NCBI RefSeq assembly: GCF_030063455.1
Contig: NZ_JASITB010000006.1
Span: 62,001 to 126,000 of the forward strand
DNA: 64,000 nucleotides
Direction: 5' to 3'
DNA from: Cryobacterium sp. PH31-O1
GTDB taxonomy: Bacteria; Actinomycetota; Actinomycetes; Actinomycetales; Microbacteriaceae
Below, piece after piece: positions 1 to 8,867 of this stretch. The position numbers and the translations under genes were made by a program. Position 1 is the stretch's first letter. Each line of letters opens with the position of its first letter. Under the pieces are notes generated by a model. The model ran no database searches. It saw only the letters and a list, made by a program, of their open reading frames with translations, and was not told the DNA's origin.

Positions 1-5
1 GGGAC

Positions 6-1436
6 ATGGCTGATCCACACGAACTGACCGCCCTGGAACAATGGCAGGCCCTGCAGAACCGCGACCTCAGCCCGAGCGAGCTCGCGGAGCATTACCTCGC
101 CCGCATCGAAAAGTTCAACCCGGCGCTTGGCGCGTTCGTCACCGTGACCGCTGACGCCGCCCGCGCTCGGGCCCGCTACGTGGAAGAGCGGATGCCGCGC
201 ACCGCACCGCTCTGGGGCCTCCCGTTCGCCGACAAAGACCTGCACCTGCGCGCCGGGGTGCACGCCGGGTTCGGTTCACGCCTGTTCGCCGACTATGTGC
301 CCGACGAGTCGGACGACCTGGTGCAGGCGCTCGACGACGCCGGTGGAGTCAGCCTCGGCAAGACCAACACCCCCGAATTCGGGCTCGCCTCGTACACCGA
401 AAGCCTCGCCGCCCCGCCAGCGCGCACCCCGTGGAACCTTGCGCTCGGTGCCGGCGGCTCCAGCGGCGGCGCGGCCGTCGCGGTCGCCGCCCGCCTGCTT
501 CCGTTCGCGCCGGGCTCCGACGGCGGCGGGTCGATTCGCATTCCCGCCGCCGCCTGCGGGCTGGTCGGGCTCAAGCCCAGCCGCGGGCGGGTGCCGTCCG
601 CCTCCGGCATCGACAAGCTCGGCGGGCTGCCGGTCGGCGGCCCACTCGCCCGCACGGTAGCGGATGCCGCGCTGCTGCTCGACGCCATGATCGCGCCGCG
701 AGACGGTCACCCCGACCACCACTACGCCCTGCGCGCCCCCGGCGATGAGACGCCGCTGCTCGCGGCGGCGGTGCGTGGCGAGGGCCGCTTTCAGCTCGGT
801 GTGATGACCACCTCGGCTTGGGACGACGACTACGACATCGCGATCGACCCCGAAGCCCGCGCCGCCCTCGACCTGGCCGTGGCCGGGTTCGCCGCGCTGA
901 ACCATGGGCTCGAGGAGACGGCTTTAAAGCCCGACCCAAGCTACGTGCCCGCGTTCCGGACGATCTGGCAGGCCGGGGCGGCGACCATCCCCGCCGATAC
1001 CGACGCACAAATCGCCCTGCTCGAACCGCTGACCCAGTGGCTACTCGCCCGCGGCCGCGCCCTCAGCGCCCGGGATCTTGCCGAGGCTCTCACCGCGCTG
1101 ACCGCGTTCGAGCGGTCGTTCATTCACCAGCTGTCGAAATTCGATGCCGTGCTGACCCCGGCTATGGCCCTCACCCCGCGCCCGGTCGGCTGGTACGACC
1201 CGCACGACGCCGAGGCCAACTTCGCTCAGCAGGTGCAGTACACGCCGTTCACCTCGATGGTCAACGTGAGCGGGCTGCCGGCCATCGTGCTTCCGGTGCA
1301 CCAGACCGAGAACGGCCTGCCGATGGGGGTGCAGCTGATCGGCCGGCCGGGCGGCGAAGCCACCCTGCTCGCGCTCGGAGCGCAGCTCGAGCGGCGCATC
1401 CGTTGGCAGGACCGGGTGCCGCCCGAACCGGCCTAG
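6..1436 (+). CDS. Amidase-signature family hydrolase
   Basis: A 476-residue amidase-signature enzyme, expected to hydrolyse a C-N amide bond; the substrate cannot be read from sequence. The Ser-cisSer-Lys triad is visible: Lys77 in FADKD, Ser152 in GGSSGGAA and the nucleophile Ser176 in GSDGGGS, with the 24-residue Ser-Ser spacing typical of the family. There is no gatB or gatC partner nearby, so a stand-alone amidase is more likely than the tRNA amidotransferase subunit GatA. The ATG lies five bases from the window edge, so its ribosome binding site and any upstream operon partner are out of view. It converges on the MMPL gene with one base between the stop codons. Confidence 0.9.
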   Translation: MADPHELTALEQWQALQNRDLSPSELAEHYLARIEKFNPALGAFVTVTADAARARARYVEERMPRTAPLWGLPFADKDLHLRAGVHAGFGSRLFADYVPDESDDLVQALDDAGGVSLGKTNTPEFGLASYTESLAAPPARTPWNLALGAGGSSGGAAVAVAARLLPFAPGSDGGGSIRIPAAACGLVGLKPSRGRVPSASGIDKLGGLPVGGPLARTVADAALLLDAMIAPRDGHPDHHYALRAPGDETPLLAAAVRGEGRFQLGVMTTSAWDDDYDIAIDPEARAALDLAVAGFAALNHGLEETALKPDPSYVPAFRTIWQAGAATIPADTDAQIALLEPLTQWLLARGRALSARDLAEALTALTAFERSFIHQLSKFDAVLTPAMALTPRPVGWYDPHDAEANFAQQVQYTPFTSMVNVSGLPAIVLPVHQTENGLPMGVQLIGRPGGEATLLALGAQLERRIRWQDRVPPEPA

Positions 1437-1437
1437 G

Positions 1438-3495
1438 TTACCGACGTGTCGCGACCGGCCGGGACGGCCACCAGAATCGGTCGTCGACCAGAAAGACCAG
1501 GGCCGGCACGAGCACGGTGCGTACGACGAGGGTGTCCAGCAGTACGCCGATGCAGACGATCACACCGATCTGGGTGAGGGCAACGACGGGCAGTACCCCG
1601 AGCACGGCGAAAACGGCCGCGATCAGGATTCCGGCGCTCGTGATCACCGCGCCGGTCGACGACAGCGCCCGCACCATGCCTTCCCTGGTGCCGTAACGCT
1701 TGGCCTCCTCGCGCGCCCTGGTGGTCAAAAAGATGTTGTAGTCCACACCGAGCGCCACCAGGAACAGAAAGGAGAACAGCACGACGTTGGTGTCGAACGC
1801 CTTGAAGCCGAGCAGATTCTGAAAGATCAGGTTCGACGCGCCGAGGCTCGCGAAGAAGGTGCCGAGCACGGTGACGATGAGCAGTATCGGTGCCACGAGC
1901 GAGCGCAGCAGCAACGCCAGAATCAGGAACACGATGCCCAGAATCAGCGGCAGAATGAGGTCCTGGTCGCGTTCAGCGCTCGTCTTCGTGTCGAGGGCAG
2001 TGGCATCGCTGCCGCCGACCAGCGACTGCGAAACCGCAGCCGGGGCATCCGCCAAGTCGGTGCGCAGTAGGGCGATCGTCGCAAAGGTCTTGTCGCTGCC
2101 CGGTTCGCTGTCGAGGGTGACGTCGATGCGGGTGAGCCCGCGGGCGTTCTCACCGGCCACAGCAGCGGTCACCCCGGGGGTCGCGAGGGCCACGGCCACG
2201 GCGTCAGCGGATGCGCCATCCGGCGCGAGGACGACCGTCTGGCTGGTCAGCCCCGCCGAGAACGACGCGTCCACGATTTCCTGCGCCACGACCGACTCCG
2301 GGTTGCCGAGCAACTGGTCGGCCTGGGACAGCCCGACCGCTGCGCCGTTCAACCCGAACGCGAGACTGCCGATCGCCAGAACGGACACGATCGTGATGAT
2401 CACCGGGCGCCGCGACACGCCGCGACCGAGCCGGGTCCAGAATCCGGTGCGCACCGACGCGGCCTCGGCCACCACCCGGGGAATGAACGGCCAGAACAGG
2501 CCGCGCCCACACACCACGAGGGCGGCGGGCAGCACGAGCAGGGCGAACAGAATGGCGATGATCACGCCGATCGCGCAGGCGATGCCGAGCGCACGGTTGC
2601 CGGCGAGTTCGGCGAAGACCAGGGTAGCGAGGCTCAGGGCGACGGTGCCGCCGCTGGCCGCGATGGCCGGGCCGGCGCTCGTCACGGCGGTGCGCATGGC
2701 GACATTACGATTCTCGGTGTGCAGCAGCTCTTCCCGGTAGCGGGCCACGAGCAGCAGGGCATAGTTGGTGCCGGCGCCGAACACGAGCACCGAGAGGATT
2801 CCCGAGATTGAGGCGTCGAGGGTGAAACCGAGTGGTTCGGCCAGCGCGCCGGCCACCTTGCCGGCGAGACCGTCGGCAAGCCCGACCACGACGAGCGGCA
2901 CGATCCAGAGCACGGGGCTGCGGTAGGTCACGATGAGCAGCACCGCAACCACGATGACGGTCACCAGCAGCAGGCGAAAGTCGGCGCCGGCGAAGGCGTT
3001 GGTGATATCGGCCTGAAATCCGACCGGTCCGGTGACATAGGCGGTCAGCCCGCTCGGCAGCCCGGCCGACGCCGCCCGACGGATGTCCGTGGCCGTCTTT
3101 TCGATATCGGCTGTCGCCCCGAGGGCCTCCAACGGCATCACGCTCAACGCGGCCTCGCCGTCGTTGCTGAACTGCGGTATCGCAGCCCGCGGGGCAATCG
3201 ACGCGGCGCCGAGGTTTTCGGCGGCGGTGGTAATCGCGCTGCGATCTGCCGCGGTCAGTGCGGCGCCGTCCCGACTCCAGACCACGATCGCGGCGGTCTG
3301 GTCGGCCGAGGGAAACTCGGTGAGCAGCTCGGTGACCTGGGCGGCCTGGCTATTCTCCGGCAGGCCAGCCGACGGAAAATCCTCGGATTCGTTGGCCGGC
3401 AGCAGGGTGAACAGCAGGCCGACGGCAATGACGGTGCCGAGCAGTACCGCCCACGCGGTGCGTTTGCCGGTGATGAAGCGGGTGATCGCGAGCAC
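1438..3495 (-). CDS. MMPL/RND-type membrane transporter
   Basis: A 685-residue integral membrane protein of the MMPL branch of the RND superfamily, which moves lipids or drugs across the membrane using the proton gradient. It has the expected duplicated layout: an N-terminal helix, an extracytoplasmic loop (about residues 40-170), a block of helices containing FGAGTNYALLLVARYREELL, a second loop and a second helix block containing FLVALGVDYNIFLTTRAREE. Acidic residues in the paired helices (GTNY and GVDYN regions) fit the family. Start is GTG at 3495, preceded by GGAGGAACT. It is divergent from the Fur-type regulator across about 90 bases, with a possible leftward -10 (TAGGAT) near 3524. Cargo unknown. 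Confidence 0.9.
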   Translation of the reverse strand: MLAITRFITGKRTAWAVLLGTVIAVGLLFTLLPANESEDFPSAGLPENSQAAQVTELLTEFPSADQTAAIVVWSRDGAALTAADRSAITTAAENLGAASIAPRAAIPQFSNDGEAALSVMPLEALGATADIEKTATDIRRAASAGLPSGLTAYVTGPVGFQADITNAFAGADFRLLLVTVIVVAVLLIVTYRSPVLWIVPLVVVGLADGLAGKVAGALAEPLGFTLDASISGILSVLVFGAGTNYALLLVARYREELLHTENRNVAMRTAVTSAGPAIAASGGTVALSLATLVFAELAGNRALGIACAIGVIIAILFALLVLPAALVVCGRGLFWPFIPRVVAEAASVRTGFWTRLGRGVSRRPVIITIVSVLAIGSLAFGLNGAAVGLSQADQLLGNPESVVAQEIVDASFSAGLTSQTVVLAPDGASADAVAVALATPGVTAAVAGENARGLTRIDVTLDSEPGSDKTFATIALLRTDLADAPAAVSQSLVGGSDATALDTKTSAERDQDLILPLILGIVFLILALLLRSLVAPILLIVTVLGTFFASLGASNLIFQNLLGFKAFDTNVVLFSFLFLVALGVDYNIFLTTRAREEAKRYGTREGMVRALSSTGAVITSAGILIAAVFAVLGVLPVVALTQIGVIVCIGVLLDTLVVRTVLVPALVFLVDDRFWWPSRPVATRR

Positions 3496-3548
3496 AGTTC
3501 CTCCAGAACCTTGATGTTCGCTATCCTAGCTAGCTAAAGCCCCGAACA

Positions 3549-3571
3549 TTGTTTTGAATAAATCAAAACAA
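3549..3571. promoter_or_regulatory. Fur-family operator: perfect 9-bp inverted repeat
   Basis: TTGTTTTGA at 3549-3557 and its exact reverse complement TCAAAACAA at 3563-3571 are separated by five A/T bases. This AT-rich dyad stands out from a high-GC background and directly precedes a Fur-family gene. It overlaps the -35 element of that gene's promoter, so I infer an autoregulatory operator. Confidence 0.85.
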
Positions 3572-3587
3572 CTGTTAGGGTCGAAAC
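3553..3587 (+). promoter_or_regulatory. Promoter of the Fur-catalase operon, probably giving leaderless mRNA
   Basis: A -35-like TTTGAA (3553-3558), a 17-base spacer and a -10-like TAGGGT (3576-3581) place transcription start six to seven bases on, at the GTG start codon (3588). No Shine-Dalgarno sequence precedes that GTG. Mycobacterial furA is known to be transcribed as a leaderless mRNA, so the same arrangement is likely here (inference). Confidence 0.6.
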
Positions 3588-4082
3588 GTGACGGTAACCG
3601 GCGAAAGCAACCACCAGGCAGGCCTTCGCCTGACCGCGGTCGACGCCGAGTTGTTGGCCGACAGCATCCGCTCGGCCGGTCTCAAGGTGACCGCGCCGCG
3701 GCTTGCCGTGCTGCGCGCCCTCACCGAGCGGCCGCACTCCAACGCCGACGCGCTGTTCGGCGCGGTGCGCACCGAGCTACCCGGTACCTCGCTGCAGGCC
3801 GTCTACGGGGTGCTCACTTCGTTCGGCACCGCCGGGCTCGTGCGCAAGATCGAACCGGCCGGCTCTCCCGCACTGTTCGAACGCCGGGTCGGCGACAACC
3901 ACCACCACATCGTGTGCACCCGCTGCGACGTGGTGCACGACGTGGACTGCGCCGTCGGCCACGCCCCCTGCCTCACCCCGGCGGATGCCCTCGGTTTCGA
4001 CGTACGCGCCGCCGAGGTTATCTACTGGGGCCTGTGTTCCAGTTGCCAGGCCGCAGAGCACCTCAACACCACCAACCCTTAA
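3588..4082 (+). CDS. Fur-family (FurA/CatR-like) peroxide-responsive repressor
   Basis: A 164-residue Fur-family regulator. The N-terminal winged helix includes [15 protein letters not shown], the recognition-helix region [10 protein letters not shown], and the dimerisation/metal domain has the family pattern [20 protein letters not shown] with a CxxC zinc pair and a second pair CSSC near the C-terminus. It lies 47 bases upstream of a catalase gene, as in actinobacterial catR-catA and furA-katG pairs, so I infer that it represses the catalase and itself until oxidised by peroxide. The start is GTG at 3588, chosen because it sits exactly where the promoter would start transcription and right after the operator dyad. 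Confidence 0.92.
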   Translation: MTVTGESNHQAGLRLTAVDAELLADSIRSAGLKVTAPRLAVLRALTERPHSNADALFGAVRTELPGTSLQAVYGVLTSFGTAGLVRKIEPAGSPALFERRVGDNHHHIVCTRCDVVHDVDCAVGHAPCLTPADALGFDVRAAEVIYWGLCSSCQAAEHLNTTNP

Positions 4083-4129
4083 ACTTCCTCCGTCAACCTC
4101 GCGTTGCTGATCCACACTCAAGGAGCACC

Positions 4130-5620
4130 ATGACTACCAAGCCCACGACCACCCAGACGGGAACGCCCGTCGCCAGCGACGAGCACTCGCTCACCGTCGG
4201 CGACAACGGCGTCACCGCGCTGCACGACCGTTACCTGGTCGAGAAGCTCGCCCAGTTCAATCGCGAACGCATTCCGGAGCGCATCGTGCACGCCAAGGGC
4301 GGTGGAGCGCACGGGGAGTTCGTCGTTACCGGCGACGTCTCCCAGTACACCCGCGCGGCCGTGTTCCAGCCGGGAACGAAGACCGAGACGCTGCAGCGCT
4401 TCTCCAGCGTCGCCGGCGAGCAGGGCAGCCCAGACACCTGGCGCGACGTGCGCGGTTTCTCGGTGAAGTTCTACACCACCGAGGGCAACTACGACATCGT
4501 CGGCAACAACACTCCGGTGTTCTTCATCCGCGACGGCATTAAATTTCCGGACTTCATCCACTCGCAGAAGCGTCTGCCGGGCACGGGCCTGCGCGATGCG
4601 ACCATGCAGTGGGACTTCTGGACCCTGTCCCCGGAGTCGGCCCACCAGGTCACCTATCTCATGGGTGACCGCGGCCTGCCGCGTTCCTGGCGTGAAATGC
4701 CCGGCTACGGCTCGCACACCTACCAGTGGATCAACGCCGCGGGCGAGCGCTTCTGGGTCAAGTACCACTTCACCTCCAACCAGGGCAACGTTGAGATGGA
4801 AGGCACCGAGGCCGAGCTCATCGCCGGAGCGGATGCTGACCACTACCGTCGCGACCTGTCCGACGCCATCGCCGCCGGCAACTTCCCGTCGTGGAACGTC
4901 TCCGTGCAGGTCATGCCGTACGAGCAGGGCAACACCTACCGGTTCAACCCCTTCGACGTGACCAAGGTCTGGCCCCACTCCGACTTCCCGCTGATCCCGG
5001 TCGGTACCCACACGCTCAACCGCAATCCCGACAACTTCTTCGCCGAGATCGAGCAGGCGGCGTTCTCGCCCGCCAACCTTGTGCCCGGCATCGCGGCCAG
5101 CCCCGACAAGATGCTCATGGCACGCATCTTCTCCTACCCCGACGCGCAGCGTTACCGCGTCGGTACCAACTTCGCAGAGCTGCCGGTCAACGCGCCGAAG
5201 GCCCCGGTGAACAGCTACTCGATCGATGGCGCCCAGCGTCACTTCTACAACGAGCCGAGCGCGCCGAACTACGCGCCGAACTCCCTCGGCGGCCCGGTCG
5301 CCGACGCGGCTGCCGCCGGCGAGGGCGCGTGGGAGGGTGACGGAACGCTGCTGCGTGCCGCTGCGACCCTGCGCAGCGAAGACAGCGACTTTGGCCAGGC
5401 CGGAGCCCTCTACCGCGAGGTCTACGACGACGCCGCCAAGGCACGTTTTCTCGACACCATCACCGGTGCCATCAGCGGAGTGACCCGCCCCGAGGTCACC
5501 GAGCGGGCCATTTGGTATTGGACCAGCGTTGACGCCGACCTCGGCGCCAAGCTGCGCGCAAACCTGGCGGTCTTCGCCGAGGCTGCTGCCGTCGACGCCG
5601 AGTACGTCGCCGCGCAGTAG
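4130..5620 (+). CDS. katA: Monofunctional haem catalase
   Basis: A 496-residue small-subunit catalase that turns hydrogen peroxide into water and oxygen in the cytosol. The distal haem-pocket His54 lies in [14 protein letters not shown], the pocket Asn in [11 protein letters not shown] (about residue 127) and the proximal haem-ligand Tyr in [14 protein letters not shown] (about residue 337). The ATG at 4130 has AAGGAG six bases upstream. The reading frame stays open upstream but that part overlaps the regulator in another frame and is not coding. Co-transcription with the Fur-type regulator is likely, and a strong terminator follows. Confidence 0.97.
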   Translation: MTTKPTTTQTGTPVASDEHSLTVGDNGVTALHDRYLVEKLAQFNRERIPERIVHAKGGGAHGEFVVTGDVSQYTRAAVFQPGTKTETLQRFSSVAGEQGSPDTWRDVRGFSVKFYTTEGNYDIVGNNTPVFFIRDGIKFPDFIHSQKRLPGTGLRDATMQWDFWTLSPESAHQVTYLMGDRGLPRSWREMPGYGSHTYQWINAAGERFWVKYHFTSNQGNVEMEGTEAELIAGADADHYRRDLSDAIAAGNFPSWNVSVQVMPYEQGNTYRFNPFDVTKVWPHSDFPLIPVGTHTLNRNPDNFFAEIEQAAFSPANLVPGIAASPDKMLMARIFSYPDAQRYRVGTNFAELPVNAPKAPVNSYSIDGAQRHFYNEPSAPNYAPNSLGGPVADAAAAGEGAWEGDGTLLRAAATLRSEDSDFGQAGALYREVYDDAAKARFLDTITGAISGVTRPEVTERAIWYWTSVDADLGAKLRANLAVFAEAAAVDAEYVAAQ

Positions 5621-5639
5621 TACCTTCCGCTTGATCCAA

Positions 5640-5670
5640 CCGCCCGGCCTGTGTTCAGGCCGGGCGGTTC
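5640..5670 (+). terminator. Rho-independent-type terminator of the catalase operon
   Basis: An 11-bp perfect G/C stem (5640-5650 with 5657-5667) with a six-base loop, followed by a T-rich tail (TTCTGTGT), 20 bases after the catalase stop codon. Confidence 0.85.
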
Positions 5671-5802
5671 TGTGTAGCCGCAGTTGTGTGTAGCGGTGGC
5701 CGTGTACCGAACTGCGGAGAATCTCGATCAATTGCTAGATTCCGGTCTGGATAGGCGGTTGTTCCCCGAAAATCTCCGCAGTTTTGCACGGGGCGTTGCG
5801 CA

Positions 5803-6162
5803 CTAGCGGAGGTAACCGCCGTTTTTCAGACCCGCTTCGATTTCGTAGCGGTTCTTTAGGGGGTTGCGCCCGGCGAGAGCGTAGAGCAGGGGGAACACCA
5901 TGCCGAAGCGCTGCCACTGGCGTTTGTGCACGGCTTCGTGCTCGAGCACGTTGGCCGTGACGTTCTGGTTGGTCAGATAGCAGCCGCCCACGCAGGAGCC
6001 GCCGCGCCCGAAGGTCCACGGCGGCATACCGCGAAAGACGAACAGGCCGGCCCGTTTTTCGACTCGCCCGGTGCTCCAGATTGAACCCCAGACCAGGCCG
6101 AACGCGGTCGCGTACAGGTAGCCGGCCCGGCTGACCAATGAATCGAAGAGGATGCGACGCAT
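5803..6162 (-). CDS. Small conserved protein with an HExxH motif
   Basis: A 119-residue protein of unknown function. It carries LEHEAVHKRQWQRFG, an HExxH zinc-metallopeptidase-like signature, and an acidic residue further on in NRYEIEAGL that could be the third ligand. The hydrophobic N-terminal part (GYLYATAFGLVWGSIWS) may be a membrane segment. The start at 6162 is preferred over the longer frame from 6210 because it falls four bases after the stop of the upstream flavoprotein gene, which suggests translational coupling. Homologues in related actinobacteria are, as I recall, sometimes labelled Fe-S oxidoreductase; nothing in this sequence supports that label. Confidence 0.7.
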   Translation of the reverse strand: MRRILFDSLVSRAGYLYATAFGLVWGSIWSTGRVEKRAGLFVFRGMPPWTFGRGGSCVGGCYLTNQNVTANVLEHEAVHKRQWQRFGMVFPLLYALAGRNPLKNRYEIEAGLKNGGYLR

Positions 6163-6166
6163 CCGT

Positions 6167-7636
6167 TCAGCCTGATTCTTCAGCGGTGTCGGTGAAGCCG
6201 GGACGCCCATAGGCCTCGAGCAGGCGCAGCCACACCTCGCTGAGCGTCGGGTAGCTCGGCACCGCGTGCCAGAGCCGGTTGATCGGCACCTCGCCGACGA
6301 TGGCCACCGTGGCCGAGTGCAACAGTTCGGCGACGTCCTGCCCGACGAAGGTGACGCCGATCAGCACTTCCCGGTCGAGGTCGACGATCGCCCGGGCCTT
6401 GCCGACGTAGCCGACGGCGAGCACCGCGGCACCACCCAGGTTGGCGAGGTTGTAATCCAGAATGCGGATGCGAAACCCCGCTTTCACGGCGGATGCCGCG
6501 GTGAGCCCCACCGAGGCGACCTCGGGGTCGGTGAAGGTCACCTGCGGAACGGCGGCGTGATCGGCGGTCGCGACGTGGGCGCCCCATGGAGCATCATCGA
6601 CCGGGCCGCCGGCGGCCCGGGTGACGATCGCATCGCCGGCGGCCCGCGCCTGGTATTTTCCCTGGTGGGTGAGGAGGGCCCGGTGGTTGACGTCGCCGGT
6701 GGCGTAGAGCCAGTCGCCGGTCAGAGCGGGGGAGTCGCCCTGCACGAGCAGGGTGTCGTCCACGTCGAGCCAGTCGCCGGCGTCGAGTCCGACGGTGTCG
6801 AGGCCGAGGTCGTGGGTGCGCGGGGTGCGACCGATGGCCACCAGCACCTGGTCGGCTGCAACGGTGCTGCCGTCATCGAGAGTGAGAGTGACCGTGCCGT
6901 CTTCTTCGCGGTGCGCTTTCGTGGTCGAGCGGCCGACGAGCACGGTCACCCCGTTCTCTTCGAGCGCGGTGGTGACGAGTTCGCCGGCGAAGGGTTCCTG
7001 CCCGCCGAGCAGGGGGCTGCGAGCGATAACCGTCACCGCCGAGCCGAGCGAGGCGTAGGCGGCGGCCATTTCAGCGGCGACGACGCCGCCGCCGATCACC
7101 GCGAGGCGGGACGGAATCTGCTGGGCGCTCGTGGCATCGCGGCTGGTCCACGGGTGCACCGCTGTGAGGCCGTCGACGTCGGGCAGCAGCGCCGCCGATC
7201 CGGTGCTGAGGACGACGGCGTGGGTGGCCTTAAGGACGGTCACCGCACCATCCGCCGCGGTCACGGTGACTTCTTTGACGCCGGTGAGGCGGGCGTGGCC
7301 ACGCACGAGGGCGATGCCGGCCGAGTCGAGCCATTTGGCCTGGCCGTCGTCTTTCCAATGGCTGGCGATGGAGTCGCGCTGTTTGAGGGCGGCGCGCGCG
7401 TCGACGGGACCCGTGACAGCCTCGGCGGCTCCCGGCACCCGGCGGGCCGCGGCGAGGGCGGCGCCGCTGCGCAGTAAGGCCTTCGACGGCATGCAGGCCC
7501 AGTACGAACATTCGCCGCCGACAAGGTCGCTCTCGACGATGACCGTGCGAAGTCCCCCCTGAATGGTGCGGTCGGCGACGTTCTCCCCGACAGCGCCCCC
7601 GCCGATCACGATGACCTCGTAATTCTGACTCGACAT
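6167..7636 (-). CDS. Pyridine nucleotide-disulfide oxidoreductase (dihydrolipoyl dehydrogenase-like)
   Basis: A 489-residue flavoprotein of the dihydrolipoyl dehydrogenase/mercuric reductase fold. Seen in order: an FAD-binding VIGGGAVGENVA motif, a C-x4-C redox pair in GGECSYWACMPSK, a second Rossmann motif LAVIGGGVVAAEMA for NAD(P)H, the FAD motif LYATGDV, and a C-terminal dimerisation domain. The usual C-terminal HPTxxE active-site motif reads YPTLSE, so the catalytic base His is Tyr; lipoamide reduction is therefore doubtful. The start at 7636 follows AAGGAGA at 7641-7647; the longer frame to 7783 lacks support. There is no 2-oxoacid dehydrogenase gene nearby. Confidence 0.9.
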   Translation of the reverse strand: MSSQNYEVIVIGGGAVGENVADRTIQGGLRTVIVESDLVGGECSYWACMPSKALLRSGAALAAARRVPGAAEAVTGPVDARAALKQRDSIASHWKDDGQAKWLDSAGIALVRGHARLTGVKEVTVTAADGAVTVLKATHAVVLSTGSAALLPDVDGLTAVHPWTSRDATSAQQIPSRLAVIGGGVVAAEMAAAYASLGSAVTVIARSPLLGGQEPFAGELVTTALEENGVTVLVGRSTTKAHREEDGTVTLTLDDGSTVAADQVLVAIGRTPRTHDLGLDTVGLDAGDWLDVDDTLLVQGDSPALTGDWLYATGDVNHRALLTHQGKYQARAAGDAIVTRAAGGPVDDAPWGAHVATADHAAVPQVTFTDPEVASVGLTAASAVKAGFRIRILDYNLANLGGAAVLAVGYVGKARAIVDLDREVLIGVTFVGQDVAELLHSATVAIVGEVPINRLWHAVPSYPTLSEVWLRLLEAYGRPGFTDTAEESG

Positions 7637-7868
7637 TGAATCTCCTTGACTGGGATGGTGGCGGCGCGTTTGGAGCAGCCTACCCGAGGTCGTTGCTGTG
7701 TAGAGGGTCGCTGGCCGGTCGCGACGGGAACGGGGCATCCGCTGGTCGCTCAGACATAGCTGACCACCCCGCACGCGCTGCACGCGTGGCCGAAGGTGAT
7801 CCGAATTCAGCTACTGTATTTCCATGCTCGCCCGGCCGATATTGCCCGAACATTTACCGGAGGTCACC

Positions 7869-8858
7869 ATGAATGATGTACCGTCCACGTCTGAGCGCCG
7901 TCATGCTGTCGTTATCTACAATCCGATCAAGGTCGATGTGGATGCGATGAAAGCCGTCGTCGCCCACGAGGAGGCGGCCAACGGCTGGGATTTGACCGTG
8001 TGGCTTTCCACCAGCGCGGAGGATCCGGGGCAGGGGTGCGCGGCGAAGGCGCTCGAGTCCGCCGCCTCCGTGGTCATCGTTGCCGGCGGAGACGGTACCG
8101 TTCGCGCCGTCGCGGAGGGGCTGAAAGACGGAGCCACCCCGATGGCCCTGATCCCGTCCGGAACCGGAAACCTCCTGGCACGAAACCTCGAGCTCAGCCT
8201 GGACGATGTGCCGCTCTGCGTGCACACCGCTTTCACCGGTGTTGACCGCAAGATCGACCTGGGTCTGATCGAGATCACTCGCGCCGGCGGGGCCGAGTCG
8301 AGTCACGTGTTTTTGGTCATGGCGGGGCTGGGACTGGATGCGAAAATGCTCGCCAACACCGATGACGACCTGAAGAAGAAGGCGGGGTGGCTGGCCTATG
8401 TTTCGGCTCTTGCCACGACGCTGCGTGACAAGAACGAGTTGCGGTTTCGGTACAGCCTCAATCGTGGCCCGACCCGACCAACCCGGGCGCACACCATCAT
8501 CGTCGCCAATTGCGGGTCGCTGCCATCGAACATTGTGCTGCTGCCCGACGCTGCCGTCGACGACGGTCAGTTCGATATCGCACTGCTGCGCCCGGAAGGA
8601 TTCGTGGGCTGGGTGCACATTTTCGTCAAGATCATCTGGGAGAACGGAGTTCTTCGACGAACGCGCGCCGGTCGCGCCCTGATGACCAAGGAGGTCAGTG
8701 CGCTGCGGTACGTTCGGGCTGAAGAACTCAGTGTTCGGCTGGAACGCCCGGAGCAGATCGAACTCGACGGTGATGAATTTGGGGAAGCAGCGGGATTTGA
8801 CGTGCGGGTTGATCCGGGCGGCCTGACCATCAAGCTTCCCCGGGCCCCGTCCCAATAA
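7869..8858 (+). CDS. Diacylglycerol/lipid kinase-family protein
   Basis: A 329-residue member of the DAGK catalytic-domain family (DgkB/YegS-like), which phosphorylates a lipid such as diacylglycerol with ATP at the membrane. The nucleotide-binding signature VAGGDGTVRAVAEGL is at about residues 78-92, followed by PSGTGNLLARNL. The second domain has DDGQFDIALL and ends in a beta-rich segment typical of the family. ATG at 7869 is preceded by GGAGGTCACC, which favours it over the in-frame ATG at 7824. The 230 bases upstream form a divergent promoter region shared with the flavoprotein gene. Confidence 0.93.
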   Translation: MNDVPSTSERRHAVVIYNPIKVDVDAMKAVVAHEEAANGWDLTVWLSTSAEDPGQGCAAKALESAASVVIVAGGDGTVRAVAEGLKDGATPMALIPSGTGNLLARNLELSLDDVPLCVHTAFTGVDRKIDLGLIEITRAGGAESSHVFLVMAGLGLDAKMLANTDDDLKKKAGWLAYVSALATTLRDKNELRFRYSLNRGPTRPTRAHTIIVANCGSLPSNIVLLPDAAVDDGQFDIALLRPEGFVGWVHIFVKIIWENGVLRRTRAGRALMTKEVSALRYVRAEELSVRLERPEQIELDGDEFGEAAGFDVRVDPGGLTIKLPRAPSQ

Positions 8859-8867
8859 AGGGAGGTG

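Noticed and set aside
4118..5731. 537-codon open frame antisense to the catalase
   Set aside because: A high-GC shadow frame: low-complexity, Arg/Val/Gly-rich translation without family features, fully opposite a certain gene.
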